Source: Adiantum capillus-veneris (taxonomy: Eukaryota; Streptophyta; Polypodiopsida; Polypodiales; Pteridaceae). From it: a stretch of 64,000 nt of DNA. Position numbers and translations under genes: made by a program. Positions 10,065 through 19,902 of this stretch are shown here, in pieces. Every line of letters begins with the position of its first letter. The stretch's first letter is position 1. The DNA is taken from the NCBI GenBank assembly GCA_014529385.2, contig CM043948.1, positions 74,546,791 to 74,610,790 on the forward strand, given 5' to 3'. Under the pieces are notes generated by a model. That model worked only from the letters and a program-made list of their open reading frames with translations. It was not told where the DNA came from and made no database searches.

Positions 10065-11708
10065 TCGTCCGAGAGGACTCAGACTAGGAGGGGGGGAGGT
10101 ATACAGGAGCTACAAAGCAGCTACAAGCGGAAAAAACAAAGAAAAACAAAAATCATATTACAAGGGCAGTGTCTTACATGATTTTGCAATTTTTTATGTT
10201 TGATTGCGGATATTGATAATATTTATGCCCTTATATACCTTGTTTTGCAACAAGGAGAGATCAAATGATGAATTTGGGTCTCTATATGTGTAAATATCAC
10301 TAAATAAGAGTGTTTTTGGAGCTAAAAAGTGGAAAAAAGTGGTAATCCAAGTCCAGAAATCACAAAGAAGTGTATATTCATATACACAGGGTTACCAGCT
10401 ATTTATCATGTATGTTTGGAATTTTTTGGCTTCAATTTGATATTTTCCTTTATTTTTTATGATTTTTTTAATAAAAATAAAAGAAAAATAAAAAAGCAGG
10501 TGAAATGAGATCGGAAAAAAGAAAAGAATAGACGGTGATGGTCCTAATGACAAGGGCAACCCAGGATAAAAATTGGGTACAATTCTGAAAAAGTTGCGGA
10601 AAGCCCGAAATGACAGAATTTTGGCAAAGTGGACAGATTTCTCAGAAACAGGTCAAACGGAGTCCAAATTGAGAAATTTCAAATCCTAAAGTGCATTTCA
10701 CGACGAGATAGGAGCACATGTCAAATTTGGTAACAAGTGATCCGGGAAGTCCGAAGTTAAGTATTTTTCACTTCACTTTCAAGCTCATTTCCACTATTAC
10801 CTTCTTGGAGAGAGCAAAGAGCACACAGGAGCATCCGACCTTCTACAGCCTTCTACGACTGCTACGAGAGCTCAGAGGACACCAGACATGAGAGGTAGAC
10901 TCGTTGCCATAAGCTTTTGATGCTTATTGTTAACTTTTGTCGCGAAAACTCACCAAAACCAAGAAACAAGAGCAGACGGGGAATGGGGAAGAACGCTAGG
11001 TAGGGGCACAACCGCCTAACCAAACCTTGCAAGAACTTAGAGGTGGGTTACCCTAGTATAGGAGATGAGTTTCTAGCACTCAAAGCTCGAGAAAGAACGA
11101 CTGGAAAAACCCTAGGTCAACAGAGCCTGCAAGAGGCAAACAGAAAAAAGTTGTCGGAACGACACAAAACTTCTCAGGAAGCTTAACAACATCGAGGGCA
11201 ATGCAACCATGGAGTATCTCCGGGTTTGGATCACCAAAAGTAGGTCGGAACAACCGATTCCGGCTGCGGACACACAAAGCGTCATTTTGGCATAACGGCT
11301 GAAATTGACGACCGAATGAGATGAAACTTCACGAGCAGTTTCAACTATACATGGATGACTTATGGTTGCAAGCAAAACCCAAAAGAAAGCTGATTCACTT
11401 ACCGATGGTGAAAAAGACGCTTTCGGGCAACCAAATGGAGAAAGATGGAGAACGGGGAGCCAAAGTCAAAGTCAAGTCCAACCAACTGGATGGCTTCACA
11501 ACATATCCAATGAGCTGGAAATGCAACTCTCAAGAAGAAAAGTTGAAGAAATTCAACTCCAAGGCAAAAAGACGACTTCGGAGACTGAAATGCCTATAAG
11601 GGGGCTTTTTAGCTAAACTGATGACTTTTTAAGTTGAAAACTAGTTAGCAGGGCTTAGGGCACTAGCACAAAGCATTCTTTGCACAAAAAGACCAACATT
11701 TCAAGAAA

Positions 11709-11732
11709 AGACATCATACGCGTATGATGTCT
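11709..11732. repeat. 24-bp perfect palindrome, spacer copy 1
   Basis: Identical to the leader copy: AGACATCATACG followed by its reverse complement. The next copy begins 284 bases on. Confidence 0.9.
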
Positions 11733-11992
11733 CATAGCATGATTTTCACATCCATTTCAACCTTTGAGTGCATAGCCTCATTCCATATGTTAATCACATC
11801 CTATGAACCAAGTATCATGAGAATTGGAGTTAGAAAACCCAAGGAAAACCAAAAAGACGCAAAGTAAGCCATAAAATTGATTTTTGGTCCTAATTTTGTC
11901 AAAATAACTCCAAACTCATTGAAACTTTGTAGGATTGTTGATTAACACATCTACAAGCTATCTGGAACCAAAAAGCACCATTTTGACACAAA

Positions 11993-12016
11993 AGACATCA
12001 TACGCGTATGATGTCT
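11993..12016. repeat. 24-bp perfect palindrome, spacer copy 2
   Basis: Identical copy, preceded by ACACAAA. It lies 284 bases from both copy 1 and copy 3. Confidence 0.9.
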
Positions 12017-12276
12017 ATTTGCACTTACAGAGCAAAAAATGCTCATTTGTCATCATACATCCATTATATATATCTAATACATGCTACATATGAAGTTTGG
12101 AACCATTTGGTCAAGTGGATCACCCCATTAGCCCAATTAAGAGAAAATCCTTCATACAAAGCCTATTTTTGTCCCAAATCCAACATATTCAAGTCCAAAC
12201 CAAGATTTGAGTATAAACAGTCCTTCACTAGCACATGGAGAGTCCACAGAACCAATCCCATGAAAAATTGACAAAA

Positions 12277-12300
12277 AGACATCATACGCGTATGATGTCT
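12277..12300. repeat. 24-bp perfect palindrome, spacer copy 3
   Basis: Identical copy, preceded by GACAAAA. The next copy is only 135 bases away, about half the usual step. Confidence 0.9.
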
Positions 12301-12411
12301 CCAGAGCCATTTTTAGTCCAAATTCTATCCAAACTTGATAAATCCACTGAATAAGCCTATCTAAAGCCAAAACCAAGCTTATAGAGAAAATTGGTCCAAA
12401 AATGCACCAAA

Positions 12412-12435
12412 AGACATCATACGCGTATGATGTCT
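12412..12435. repeat. 24-bp perfect palindrome, spacer copy 4
   Basis: Identical copy, preceded by CACCAAA. The next copy is 283 bases on. Confidence 0.9.
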
Positions 12436-12694
12436 CACTATGTGATTTTGGCACCTCAGGGCTTCAACCACCAAACAGAAGTGATCTACATGCCATTTGA
12501 AGGTAATCCACCAAGTTTTACCCAATTTGGATCATAAAATCCAATTCCCTTTCAAAATTTTTCCAAGAGCCTGAACTGGATTGAACTAGCCAAAACTTGA
12601 CCAAATGGGATCCAAACTCAAATCCAAGCATATGATACTCATGTATACACTATCAGCTACAAGCACAACCAATATGAAGTCATTCTGACACAAA

Positions 12695-12718
12695 AGACAT
12701 CATACGCGTATGATGTCT
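12695..12718. repeat. 24-bp perfect palindrome, spacer copy 5
   Basis: Identical copy and last of the array, about 170 bases before the 3' ORF begins. Confidence 0.9.
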
Positions 12719-12884
12719 CAAGCATGTTTTTGAGCCCAGTTTGCATATTTTTTCACCTACATTGCATCCTTAGGCCCTGAATAGCTCATGTTTCAATTTT
12801 CAAGTCATTTGAATAGTTAAAAGCTTCATTTCGGCTTTCAGTACTAAAAAGACGTTAACTTCTGTGATTGGAGTTACACGATCC

Positions 12885-15800
12885 ATGGATTCCGCTAAGT
12901 CATCGGCAACTAAGAGAAAAAGACCAACCATCAAGGATGCTCTTGCAGAAGCAGAACCTTTTGATATTCCAACAGAAACCCTCAAGCCAACCAAGACTTG
13001 GGTGGAGGAAGCAGTACTAGAAAAAGAGGGAATAAAGATCTACCAGGGGACTTTCAGAGATCCTCAAGGGCAATCGGTCGATGTACCTATGATCCCACGA
13101 GAATTAGTGGATTATAGCAGATCAGAGAACATCAGCAGATACCTGGAAAAGGCTGACTTACACAGGTTCTTCACCTCGAGACCATCAGGTGTAGACACAA
13201 GAAGAGTGTATGAGTTGGCAACATCCATTCAGAAGGATGGGAAAGCCACGTTGACAGCCATGGATGGAGAAACAGTTGAAGTACAGATCACTCCACAGCT
13301 CATTGCAGATGCATTGAAGCTGCACAACAAAGGGAGTTCTGTCAGAGAAAGAAGGGAGGCCATAGAGGTCTATGGATCAAAGAAACAAAATACAACCTAC
13401 GGAGATATGGCAGATCAACGAGCGGCAACCCTTTGCCGATTATACAACCAGTTTTTCCATGTGTGCAGTAAAAGACCGCAGAAGTATACTACACCGCCCC
13501 ATGCCATTGCGACAACCATCACATGGGCACTGAAGAGCAACGTGCCAAAAGAGGTGAATTATGCTCAATACATCCACGAGCAAGTAATCGCCATGCACAA
13601 CCAGAAACCAAAGTACATAGGAGGAGGAGAAATCCTAACAAGAATAGCTTATGAAGCTATTGGAGCTAGGGATCAAGGGCCACGGGTTCCCTCCCAGAAT
13701 GAGTGGCTTAGAGAAGCCGATGAAGAGAAAGAACAGCAAGAAGTATCCAAGAGGGCGTCCACAAGAGCACGCCGAAAACTAGAAATAGTTTCAGAACCTG
13801 AAGAGGCTGTGGACGAAACGCTCAAGAAGAAAGCGAAGAAGAAGGCTGATCCCAAGCAAACCAAAAGTCAAAAAGCCGCAAGAATGGAAAGGCTGGTGGA
13901 GCAGTTTAGAGCGGAAAGAGCTCTAAAGGGGGACTTTGAAGAAAGGTGGGTGCCAGACCCCACTAAAGTCGGAACCAGCTCTGCCAGGCCACATGTTGAT
14001 CAATATGATCAATATATTAGAGCTTATGAGGAGTCGGAGGCCATACTGGAGCAGCAGCCTGTCGAGCCTTATACTGAAGAGGAAGTACAGCTTTTAAAAG
14101 CTGAGCTGAAAAAGGACGACAAGGAGAAGAAGGAAGTAGATGAGTCTACTGAACTTCGAGAGAAAGACGGGCAAGCAAACAAAGGGAAAGCCAAGATGAC
14201 TGAGGACAATCAGCCCTCCTTTACTGATGTACCAAGCCCGAAGAAGACGGAAATTATTGTGGAGGAGACCACAATAGAAATAGAAGCAGAAGTTATGGAA
14301 AAGCCGGAGACCGGGACCAAGGAAAAGGAGATAGATCCAGTTCAGCAAAAGAAAGATGATTATGAGGATCTGGTAGCGATTGGATACAGTGAAGAAGAGG
14401 CCCTGGAGGCAGTTTATGGGATATCCCTACGAAAACAAGATGATCGGAAAGGGACGAAGGAAAAGACAAAGGGTACAATGGAGAGTGAAGAAAAAATGGA
14501 CGAACAGAACATACTAGAAGAGCCGAAGCCATTGGAGGTGGTGGCAGAAAGAGCTGTCAAGTTGACAGATGAAGATGAAAAAGACATGCACATGGTGCAT
14601 GAACTGCTCAGCAAGATTAAAGAAAGATCCAGAGCAAAGGAAGTAGCAATTGAGACAGCAAAACAAAAGGAAGCAGAGTTGCAGAAGAAGTTAGAGAATG
14701 CTATGACTGAATATGAAAGTCATAAAGCATCACTCTACGATGCAGAAAACGAGAGAGACGGCTTGATACTCCAACTAGACAAAGATTCAAGAGAGGTAAC
14801 AAGTTCACAGGAAGCAAAGGAGAGAATAGAAGATGAGTTGGAGGCAGCCAAGGATGAGCTCATTGAGCTAAGGGAAAGAGTCGAACTTCAAGAAAGGACA
14901 ATCACGAGACTCAGGACAACCCCTAGAGCTAGCAGAGCAGGAACAGAACAAGAGGGAGCCCTAGTACCAGCTCTGGAAGATCAGGTCAGAAGTTTGCAAA
15001 GAGAGCTAAAGTTAGAGCAAGTGCAAAGATTGCACATGGCGGAGGGATCATTGGCTGCAGAGGAGAGGCTCACATTAGAAAACCAAACACTAAGGATAGA
15101 AAATGAGGCCCTCCGCAAACAGCTCCAAGACCTCCAAGAGCAACAAAGAAGAGAAACAGAGCCACCACAAGAAGAAGCAGGGGGAGCAGCCATAGAGCTA
15201 CCAGAAACTGGAGAGGCAACCACAATTGAAGATCCAACCCCAGTTCAAGAAGTGGCCTCGACTTCAGGAATCTCTGAAGAAGAAGAACAAAGGCTCCAGG
15301 ACCAAATAGAAAAGTCAACAGAGGAAAGTGCCAAGGCGGAAATGGAATGGGAAAGGAGACTCCTCATCTCCATTAGACTTCAAGGTTTAGACACAAAAGT
15401 GCTCCATGAAGAGTGGATGCAACCCAGCCTGCCTTTCCCTCTGATGAAATTTGAAGTGATAAAGACAAAAAAGAGAATAGAGGAGGAGCAGTATGTCGCT
15501 CTTTACGAAGGCGACATCACAAAGGATGAACAATCAAAGAAGATTGTAGATTCTCAACCTAGATGGAGGAAAGGTTGGCTGAACAAATACCCAGCCTACC
15601 TCATCTACTTGGTAGAGGCTCCAAAGGAGATTCGGGAGAATGCAACCTTCTGCCCGGTGCCAAGAGTCAGAAACTGGAAAGAGCATGGCAGGATTGCGAA
15701 AAAGAAGCCAAATTGGCTTAATTATCTCAGGATGCCAGGACCAAAGGAAGGAGAGAGAATAGGTAAAGCCTACATGGTGAAAACCCTAACGGGCACCATC

Positions 15801-16160
15801 AAACTCTTTACTGGCTCTTCTGACCTTTCGTGTCAGATGCTAAAGAAAATCTGCAGGACTCTCTTAGCAGGCATTGAAGTGTTCGCGCCAGATAAAGCCA
15901 CGACCTCGAGTCTACTATCGACGGCCGACACAGTGACGGATATGATGTATGATCTTTCATTGCAGCCATCACCAAAGGTGTTACATCTCTTATACCAAAG
16001 AATTATGTTTTTGCCTAGCTTCCACATGCAAACATTCGAAGAAGCTTTCTACACCGGCTTTTTCACTCACGAAAGCAAAATATTCGGCCCAACCTTGACC
16101 ATCGGCAACCTACGCTATGAATCACATTTGCAGATGCTCAAGACGACAGGACTCTATTGA
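12885..16160 (+). CDS. E1 3' ORF: 1091-residue coiled-coil protein of unknown function
   Basis: The first ATG of the frame is at 12885; the frame opens seven codons earlier. A basic KRKRP motif near the N-terminus could be a nuclear localisation signal. Residues ~60-270 look globular, with no motif I can name. They resemble the helical domain found in plant-transposon-associated proteins, but I cannot prove that. Residues ~290-700 are Lys/Glu-rich and low complexity, and ~560-770 has strong heptad character (long coiled coil). A conserved-looking C-terminal domain follows (ATFCPVPRVRNWKEHG, MVKTLTGTIKLF, MFLPSF, FEEAFYTGFF). No signal peptide or membrane segment is visible, so it is not an envelope-type protein. 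A decayed homologue on the minus strand at 52.26-53.87 kb shows it is a family feature. The frame is fully open, unlike pol. Confidence 0.8.
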   Translation: MDSAKSSATKRKRPTIKDALAEAEPFDIPTETLKPTKTWVEEAVLEKEGIKIYQGTFRDPQGQSVDVPMIPRELVDYSRSENISRYLEKADLHRFFTSRPSGVDTRRVYELATSIQKDGKATLTAMDGETVEVQITPQLIADALKLHNKGSSVRERREAIEVYGSKKQNTTYGDMADQRAATLCRLYNQFFHVCSKRPQKYTTPPHAIATTITWALKSNVPKEVNYAQYIHEQVIAMHNQKPKYIGGGEILTRIAYEAIGARDQGPRVPSQNEWLREADEEKEQQEVSKRASTRARRKLEIVSEPEEAVDETLKKKAKKKADPKQTKSQKAARMERLVEQFRAERALKGDFEERWVPDPTKVGTSSARPHVDQYDQYIRAYEESEAILEQQPVEPYTEEEVQLLKAELKKDDKEKKEVDESTELREKDGQANKGKAKMTEDNQPSFTDVPSPKKTEIIVEETTIEIEAEVMEKPETGTKEKEIDPVQQKKDDYEDLVAIGYSEEEALEAVYGISLRKQDDRKGTKEKTKGTMESEEKMDEQNILEEPKPLEVVAERAVKLTDEDEKDMHMVHELLSKIKERSRAKEVAIETAKQKEAELQKKLENAMTEYESHKASLYDAENERDGLILQLDKDSREVTSSQEAKERIEDELEAAKDELIELRERVELQERTITRLRTTPRASRAGTEQEGALVPALEDQVRSLQRELKLEQVQRLHMAEGSLAAEERLTLENQTLRIENEALRKQLQDLQEQQRRETEPPQEEAGGAAIELPETGEATTIEDPTPVQEVASTSGISEEEEQRLQDQIEKSTEESAKAEMEWERRLLISIRLQGLDTKVLHEEWMQPSLPFPLMKFEVIKTKKRIEEEQYVALYEGDITKDEQSKKIVDSQPRWRKGWLNKYPAYLIYLVEAPKEIRENATFCPVPRVRNWKEHGRIAKKKPNWLNYLRMPGPKEGERIGKAYMVKTLTGTIKLFTGSSDLSCQMLKKICRTLLAGIEVFAPDKATTSSLLSTADTVTDMMYDLSLQPSPKVLHLLYQRIMFLPSFHMQTFEEAFYTGFFTHESKIFGPTLTIGNLRYESHLQMLKTTGLY

Positions 16161-16197
16161 CCAAGCCTAAAAGTCATGTCAGGGACGACATGAACGC

Positions 16198-16209
16198 GGA
16201 GGGGGGGAG
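16198..16209 (+). other. Polypurine tract of E1
   Basis: GGAGGGGGGGAG lies immediately before the 3' LTR. This is the expected primer site for plus-strand synthesis and confirms the LTR boundary at 16210. Confidence 0.9.
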
Positions 16210-16495
16210 TGTTGAGCCAGCAGAGGATCACACCCACATTTTTGCTCACACCCATCATTTTGTAACCATTGATTGTAATAAATGTCTTTCCGACATTAAT
16301 TTTGATTTGAGCCATTCATTAAGTAACGGGACTCAATTGAGTTTCCAGCTTGTAATCCCGAAGTAATTTCACCTGTTGATGTAAATAATTAGAGATGTTC
16401 TCACCTCCAAGGCTGAGGTATATAAGCCAAAGTTTTGTAACCTAAAAGAGATTCAATTATTAATCAAAGTGAGTTTTTGAGCGCCGTGACTGTGT

Positions 16496-16528
<33 letters not shown>

Positions 16529-17152
16529 TTATCTTCTTGCTACGCGAGCTACCGGGCCGCCAGTGGAGAAGCGACACCGCCATTGTGTTAGCAACGGTGA
16601 GAGCTACGCACAGATACCAAGAGTGCGCGCTATCGGCTTCTACGTGTGGTAAGTTCCTACGAGCTTCGGTGTGAGTTTTCTTCCAACTCGTGTGTCGGAA
16701 TAGAGCGTGCTGCATATCTATAGAACCACAACGAGTAGAGCTACGCATTAGTACCATCGGGGTCAAGTTTCGGTCACCTGTATTTTTCGGCCTGTCTTCA
16801 TACGCGTTTACCGCACGGAGTGGTTATAGGTTGATTTTGCAGTTCAAGTCTTTAGGGTGTTGTTCTTACCTAGTGTATAGACTTCCCCTTGAGTTTGAGA
16901 TCGATTCAATGATTCTAGATCCTGTTTCGTATAGCATTCGTTCGTAGTACGGATTTCAGTCACTTGCGTATTTTAGAACTTAGATTTGATTTCCTTAGTA
17001 GTGATTGTCATTAGAAGGTCGAGTAGGTGAATTGACACCCACCTAGTTGTTTCCATGCGCCTGCGGGTCAAGCTCCGTCCTCGTCTGACAAATTCTGTTG
17101 TTAGTTGAGTTCTCGCTATTTAGCTTCCGCTAGCGGCGTAACCGCCTTAACA
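16210..17152 (+). repeat. 3' LTR of E1 (943 bp)
   Basis: It begins TGTTGAGCC and ends TTAACA, followed by the GAGCC duplication. Compared with the 5' LTR I count about ten single-base differences, mostly C/T or A/G, and three more GA units. With a plant rate of 1.3e-8 per site per year this would mean roughly 0.4 million years. The rate is an assumption. Confidence 0.95.
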
Positions 17153-17157
17153 GAGCC
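17153..17157. repeat. Target-site duplication of E1, right copy (GAGCC)
   Basis: Matches 384-388. The older Tat element resumes at 17158. Confidence 0.93.
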
Positions 17158-18447
17158 CCATGTCCTAGTAAGAAGAAGGGAAAGAGCCATGAAGGCGAGG
17201 ATTTCAAGGCCAAGAGGAAAGGAAGGGCTCGTTGCAAGTTTCATGTTTTAGATTTTCCACTAGGGGATGGGTAATTAAGCTATGACTTGAAGGAGGATTT
17301 GACAAGCAGGAAAGCAGATGTTACTTTTGGGCAGCTTATAGAGATGGTGCCTAAGCTAAAGCGACAGTGGAAGAGGATGGTTAACCCAATGGAGAAAGAA
17401 CCAGAGAGAGGTTCAGTGAAGGTATTGGCAATGGATGAGCTACCAAAAATTTGCCCAATAGTAGATGTGTGGCACAAAAGAAAAAATATGGGACAAGGTT
17501 ATGTGGATGGTGGAGCCCAAATATGTGTCATAACACACTCATGCATTGAGAGGATGGGTCTTACAGTGACTAGGGTGTCAGGCTTTTGGATCAGATTGGC
17601 AAACCATCAAAAAGTAAAATTTTTGGGTGTTGTAAAGAGCTTAGAAGTGGAGGCGTATGATGAAAAGGTGGTGGTTGATTTTCATGTGATGCCATCGGGG
17701 TTGGGAGCATATCCTATTATATTGGGTAGACCATGGTTACGTGCAGTGGGAGCTGTTCAAGATTCGAGATATGGTACGATTAGCCTCTATGGAAAGACAG
17801 GTGCCAAAAAGCTATATAATATGGACACAAGGAAAGTATTGGAAGAGATTTACGAAGATGAAGATGAGTCTAGTGATGAAGACTATTCCACAGTGACTGA
17901 CGAGGAACATGATAGTACTACCAGCAGTGATGAGGATGTTGATGTTGCATTTCTTCTGATGGACAAAGAAATCCAGGAGTCTAGTTTAGTTGCATTTTCA
18001 AATGAGATTGAAGATGAAAGTGAAGGGCCTTATGAAGTGATTGAAGGGCTGATGCAAACCAAGGTTGAATTGTCAAAGAAGCAGGAATTGATAACACAAA
18101 TGATGAGTGGAGACCTCTCAGCTATGGAGAAGGAGATATATTTACACATGCTGGCTAGTTTTCTTGATTTGTTCATTACTTCATATGAAGAGATTAGAAG
18201 GTTCAAAGGAGAAGAGATGCATATAGAGCTGAAAGAAGGTGCTAAGACAGTGCAACAAAGGCTAAGAAGGATGGGTCAAGAGCAAATGGAAGCCTTGCGG
18301 GAAGAGGTGGACAAGTTATTGAAGGCAGGGTTCATAGTCCCAGTGGAAACCACAGAATGGTTGAGTCCAGTAGTATTCAACCCAAAGAAGGATGGAAAGT
18401 GGAGGATTTGTGTAGATTTTAAACCCTTAAATGCAGCCACTAAGTAG
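17158..18447 (+). pseudogene. Tat-lineage element: gag end, protease and start of reverse transcriptase
   Basis: This continues the element seen at 1-388. A basic linker is followed by TAA near 17273, then an open frame of 386 codons from 17287. That frame contains a protease (VDGGAQICVIT, a DGG variant of the active site, and ILGRPWLR), a Ser/Asp/Glu-rich spacer, and the RT N-terminus (GFIVPVETTEWLSPVV, WRICVDFKPLNAATK). It stops at TAG 18445-18447. Residues that should follow (NPYPLPFIDHI) are readable in phase after the TAG, so the stop is a mutation. Confidence 0.85.
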
Positions 18448-18976
18448 AACCCATATCCTCTTCCATTCATTGATCACATATTGGATTCAGGTTATGAGAG
18501 GTACTATGTGTGATGGTTTTTCAGGCTATTTTCAATTGAAGATTTCTCTTAAAGATCTAATAAAGACAACTTTCATTACGCCATGGGGCTGTTATTGCTA
18601 CACAGTATTTCCATTTGGGTTGTCAAATGGACCATCTTTCTATCAAGAGAGAGAAAATTGGGTATTGGAACCATTCATTGGTAGTTGTGTTAAAGATTTT
18701 ATGGACGACTTCTGTGTCTACAGCAGTAGGGCTGAACATCATGAGAAGCTGCAGATGGTATTGGCTCGATATGATGAATGTGGAGGACAACTAAATCCAA
18801 AGAAATTTCATCTAGCACAGCCAAGGGTGAAGTTATTGGGCCACATGGTGTTAGAAAATGGCATTGAGTCTGATCCAAATAAGGTTAAGTCTATTATTAT
18901 TCTTCCATCACCTACGCGTACAAAGCCATTGGCACACAAAGTGCAGTACATGGCGGGGTTTATTCCATTGTCTTCA
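18448..18976 (+). pseudogene. Tat-lineage reverse transcriptase, palm and thumb
   Basis: After one frame change at about 18505 the RT palm is readable: CDGFSGYFQLK, TPWGCYCYTVFPFGLSNGPSFYQ, then the catalytic box as DFMDDFCVYS (FMDD in place of the usual YxDD or FVDD), then LLGHMVLENGIE. With the interruptions before it, the enzyme cannot be made as one piece. Confidence 0.82.
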
Positions 18977-19410
18977 TAGATCCTTTATCCATTACAACAA
19001 GTGGCAAATCATAATCCATTGCAATGGGATGACAAGTGTGAAGAAGTATTTCAAGAGGTGAAAGAGGTGGTAGGGGGGTTGTTAGCCATGTAGGATCCTG
19101 ATTGGGGGCAAGTGTTTTATGTAAATCCATCAGTCAGGGATGATTCCATTGGAGGCATGCTATTACAAAAGGGGAATGGCAACCATTATACGAGGCTAGT
19201 GTTTTATGTAAATCCATCAGTCAGGGATGATTCCATTGGAGGCATGCTATTACAAAAGGGGAATGGCAACCATTATACGAGGCTAGTGTATTGTGCAAGC
19301 TGATTGAAGTTGGTAGCAGAAAGAAAATTCTCGGAAGTAGAGCTAGTGATGGCCAGTGTAATATTTGCTTGTCGACGATTTCATCATTACTTGCTACATG
19401 ACCTTTTGTT
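18977..19410 (+). pseudogene. Tat-lineage RNase H, with internal duplication
   Basis: Remnant of the ordinary gypsy RNase H (FYVNPSVRDDSIGGMLLQ, then FSEVELVMASVIFACRRFHHYLL). An 87-bp segment at 19111-19197 is repeated exactly at 19198-19284, doubling 29 residues in phase. Stops before and after show decay. Confidence 0.75.
19111..19284 (+). repeat. Perfect 87-bp tandem duplication (two units)
   Basis: Units 19111-19197 and 19198-19284 are identical base for base. The length is a multiple of three, so the RNase H frame stays open across both copies. Absence of divergence means the duplication is much younger than the decayed element around it. Confidence 0.95.
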
Positions 19411-19413
19411 TTC

Positions 19414-19902
19414 TTGACGAGTTATGCCTTTTTGCCAAAGTTAATTAATGGCACTAACATATCAAATGTGGTCAAGAAATGGGTAATTGAGCTGCAAGAG
19501 TTTGAGTTCTCTTTTTTAGTGGAAGACAGTACAAGAGCTACCCTAGTTGATTTGTTGACTTACAAGGAGAATCCCCTTCTTGTTAAGGAAGAGGTGGTGA
19601 GAAGGGTAGTTGAAGAAGTACCACAGATCAGCAATGCACATTTGTTTTTCTTTGATGGCTCATACAGAAAGAGCCATGATGCAGCTTCAGGGGGTATAGC
19701 ACTTTACGATCCAGAGGGGAAGCTAGTATGCAAGAGAGGGTTCAAATTGGATGCTCATAGTAACAATGAGGCTCAATATGCTACTTTGGAAGCCGGATTA
19801 CACATTTGTTTGAAGCATGGGATTAGAAGTTTGAGCATAAAAGGTGATGCCTTGTTAGTTGTGAAGCAAGTGTTGGGTGTGTGGAAGATCAAGAGCACCT
19901 GA
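19414..19902 (+). pseudogene. Tat-lineage archaeal-type RNase H (second RNase H)
   Basis: Residues ~60-150 of this frame form a second RNase H: LFFFDGSYRKSHDAASGGIAL, then NNEAQYATLEAGL, then IKGDALLVVKQV, giving the Asp, Glu and Asp of the active site. An additional archaeal-like RNase H between the ordinary RNase H and integrase is the hallmark of the plant Tat lineage of Ty3/gypsy. This identifies the host element. The frame ends at a TGA (19900-19902) and the remaining part of the domain follows downstream. Confidence 0.85.

Larger units (their letters stand above)
10065..12884 (+). other. Long non-coding spacer of E1 with palindrome array
   Basis: About 2.8 kb lies between the polyprotein and the 3' ORF, with no supported gene. 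The first half is AT-rich (10190-10500). The second half (11.7-12.7 kb) contains five identical 24-bp palindromes, 284, 284, 135 and 283 bases apart, close to multiples of about 142. Each is preceded by an A-rich AAAAG run. The DNA between palindromes shows only weak internal similarity (for example a degraded AAAAAGACGC near 11851). Large gypsy elements of the Tat/Athila branch often have repeats in this position. Confidence 0.7.
389..17152 (+). mobile_element. E1: complete 16.8-kb Ty3/gypsy LTR retrotransposon with extra protease and 3' ORF
   Basis: The ends are two LTRs (389-1325 and 16210-17152) with a tRNA-Asp primer-binding site, a polypurine tract and a 5-bp target duplication. The coding order is gag, PR, RT, RNase H, two H2C2 modules, integrase core, second PR, W-x-P-K tail, then 2.8 kb of non-coding DNA and a 1091-residue ORF. 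The order PR-RT-RH-IN is Ty3/gypsy. The RT and integrase look most like the Athila/Tat branch, but no archaeal-type RNase H is seen, so lineage placement is uncertain. The LTRs differ at about ten positions plus a GA-repeat length change, so insertion was recent. The frame is broken in gag (about 2836), by TAG at 4933, by a lost base near 8604 and by TAG at 9807, so this copy is probably not autonomous although nearly intact. Confidence 0.93.

Noticed and set aside
11080-11616. Small open frames in the E1 spacer (both strands)
   Set aside because: Overlapping in several frames, low complexity, no family resemblance, and no match in the E1 relatives of this window.
11709-12718. Regularly spaced identical short repeats, superficially like a CRISPR array
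   Set aside because: Spacing is 135-284 bases, the repeat is a perfect palindrome, and it lies within a plant retrotransposon; spacers are not of uniform CRISPR length.
12885-16160. Envelope-like protein in E1
   Set aside because: No signal peptide, membrane segment or cleavage site is visible; the sequence is charged and coiled-coil.
16457-17152. Possible separate gene at the right LTR
   Set aside because: Sequence is the repeat of 636-1325 and ends with the target duplication.
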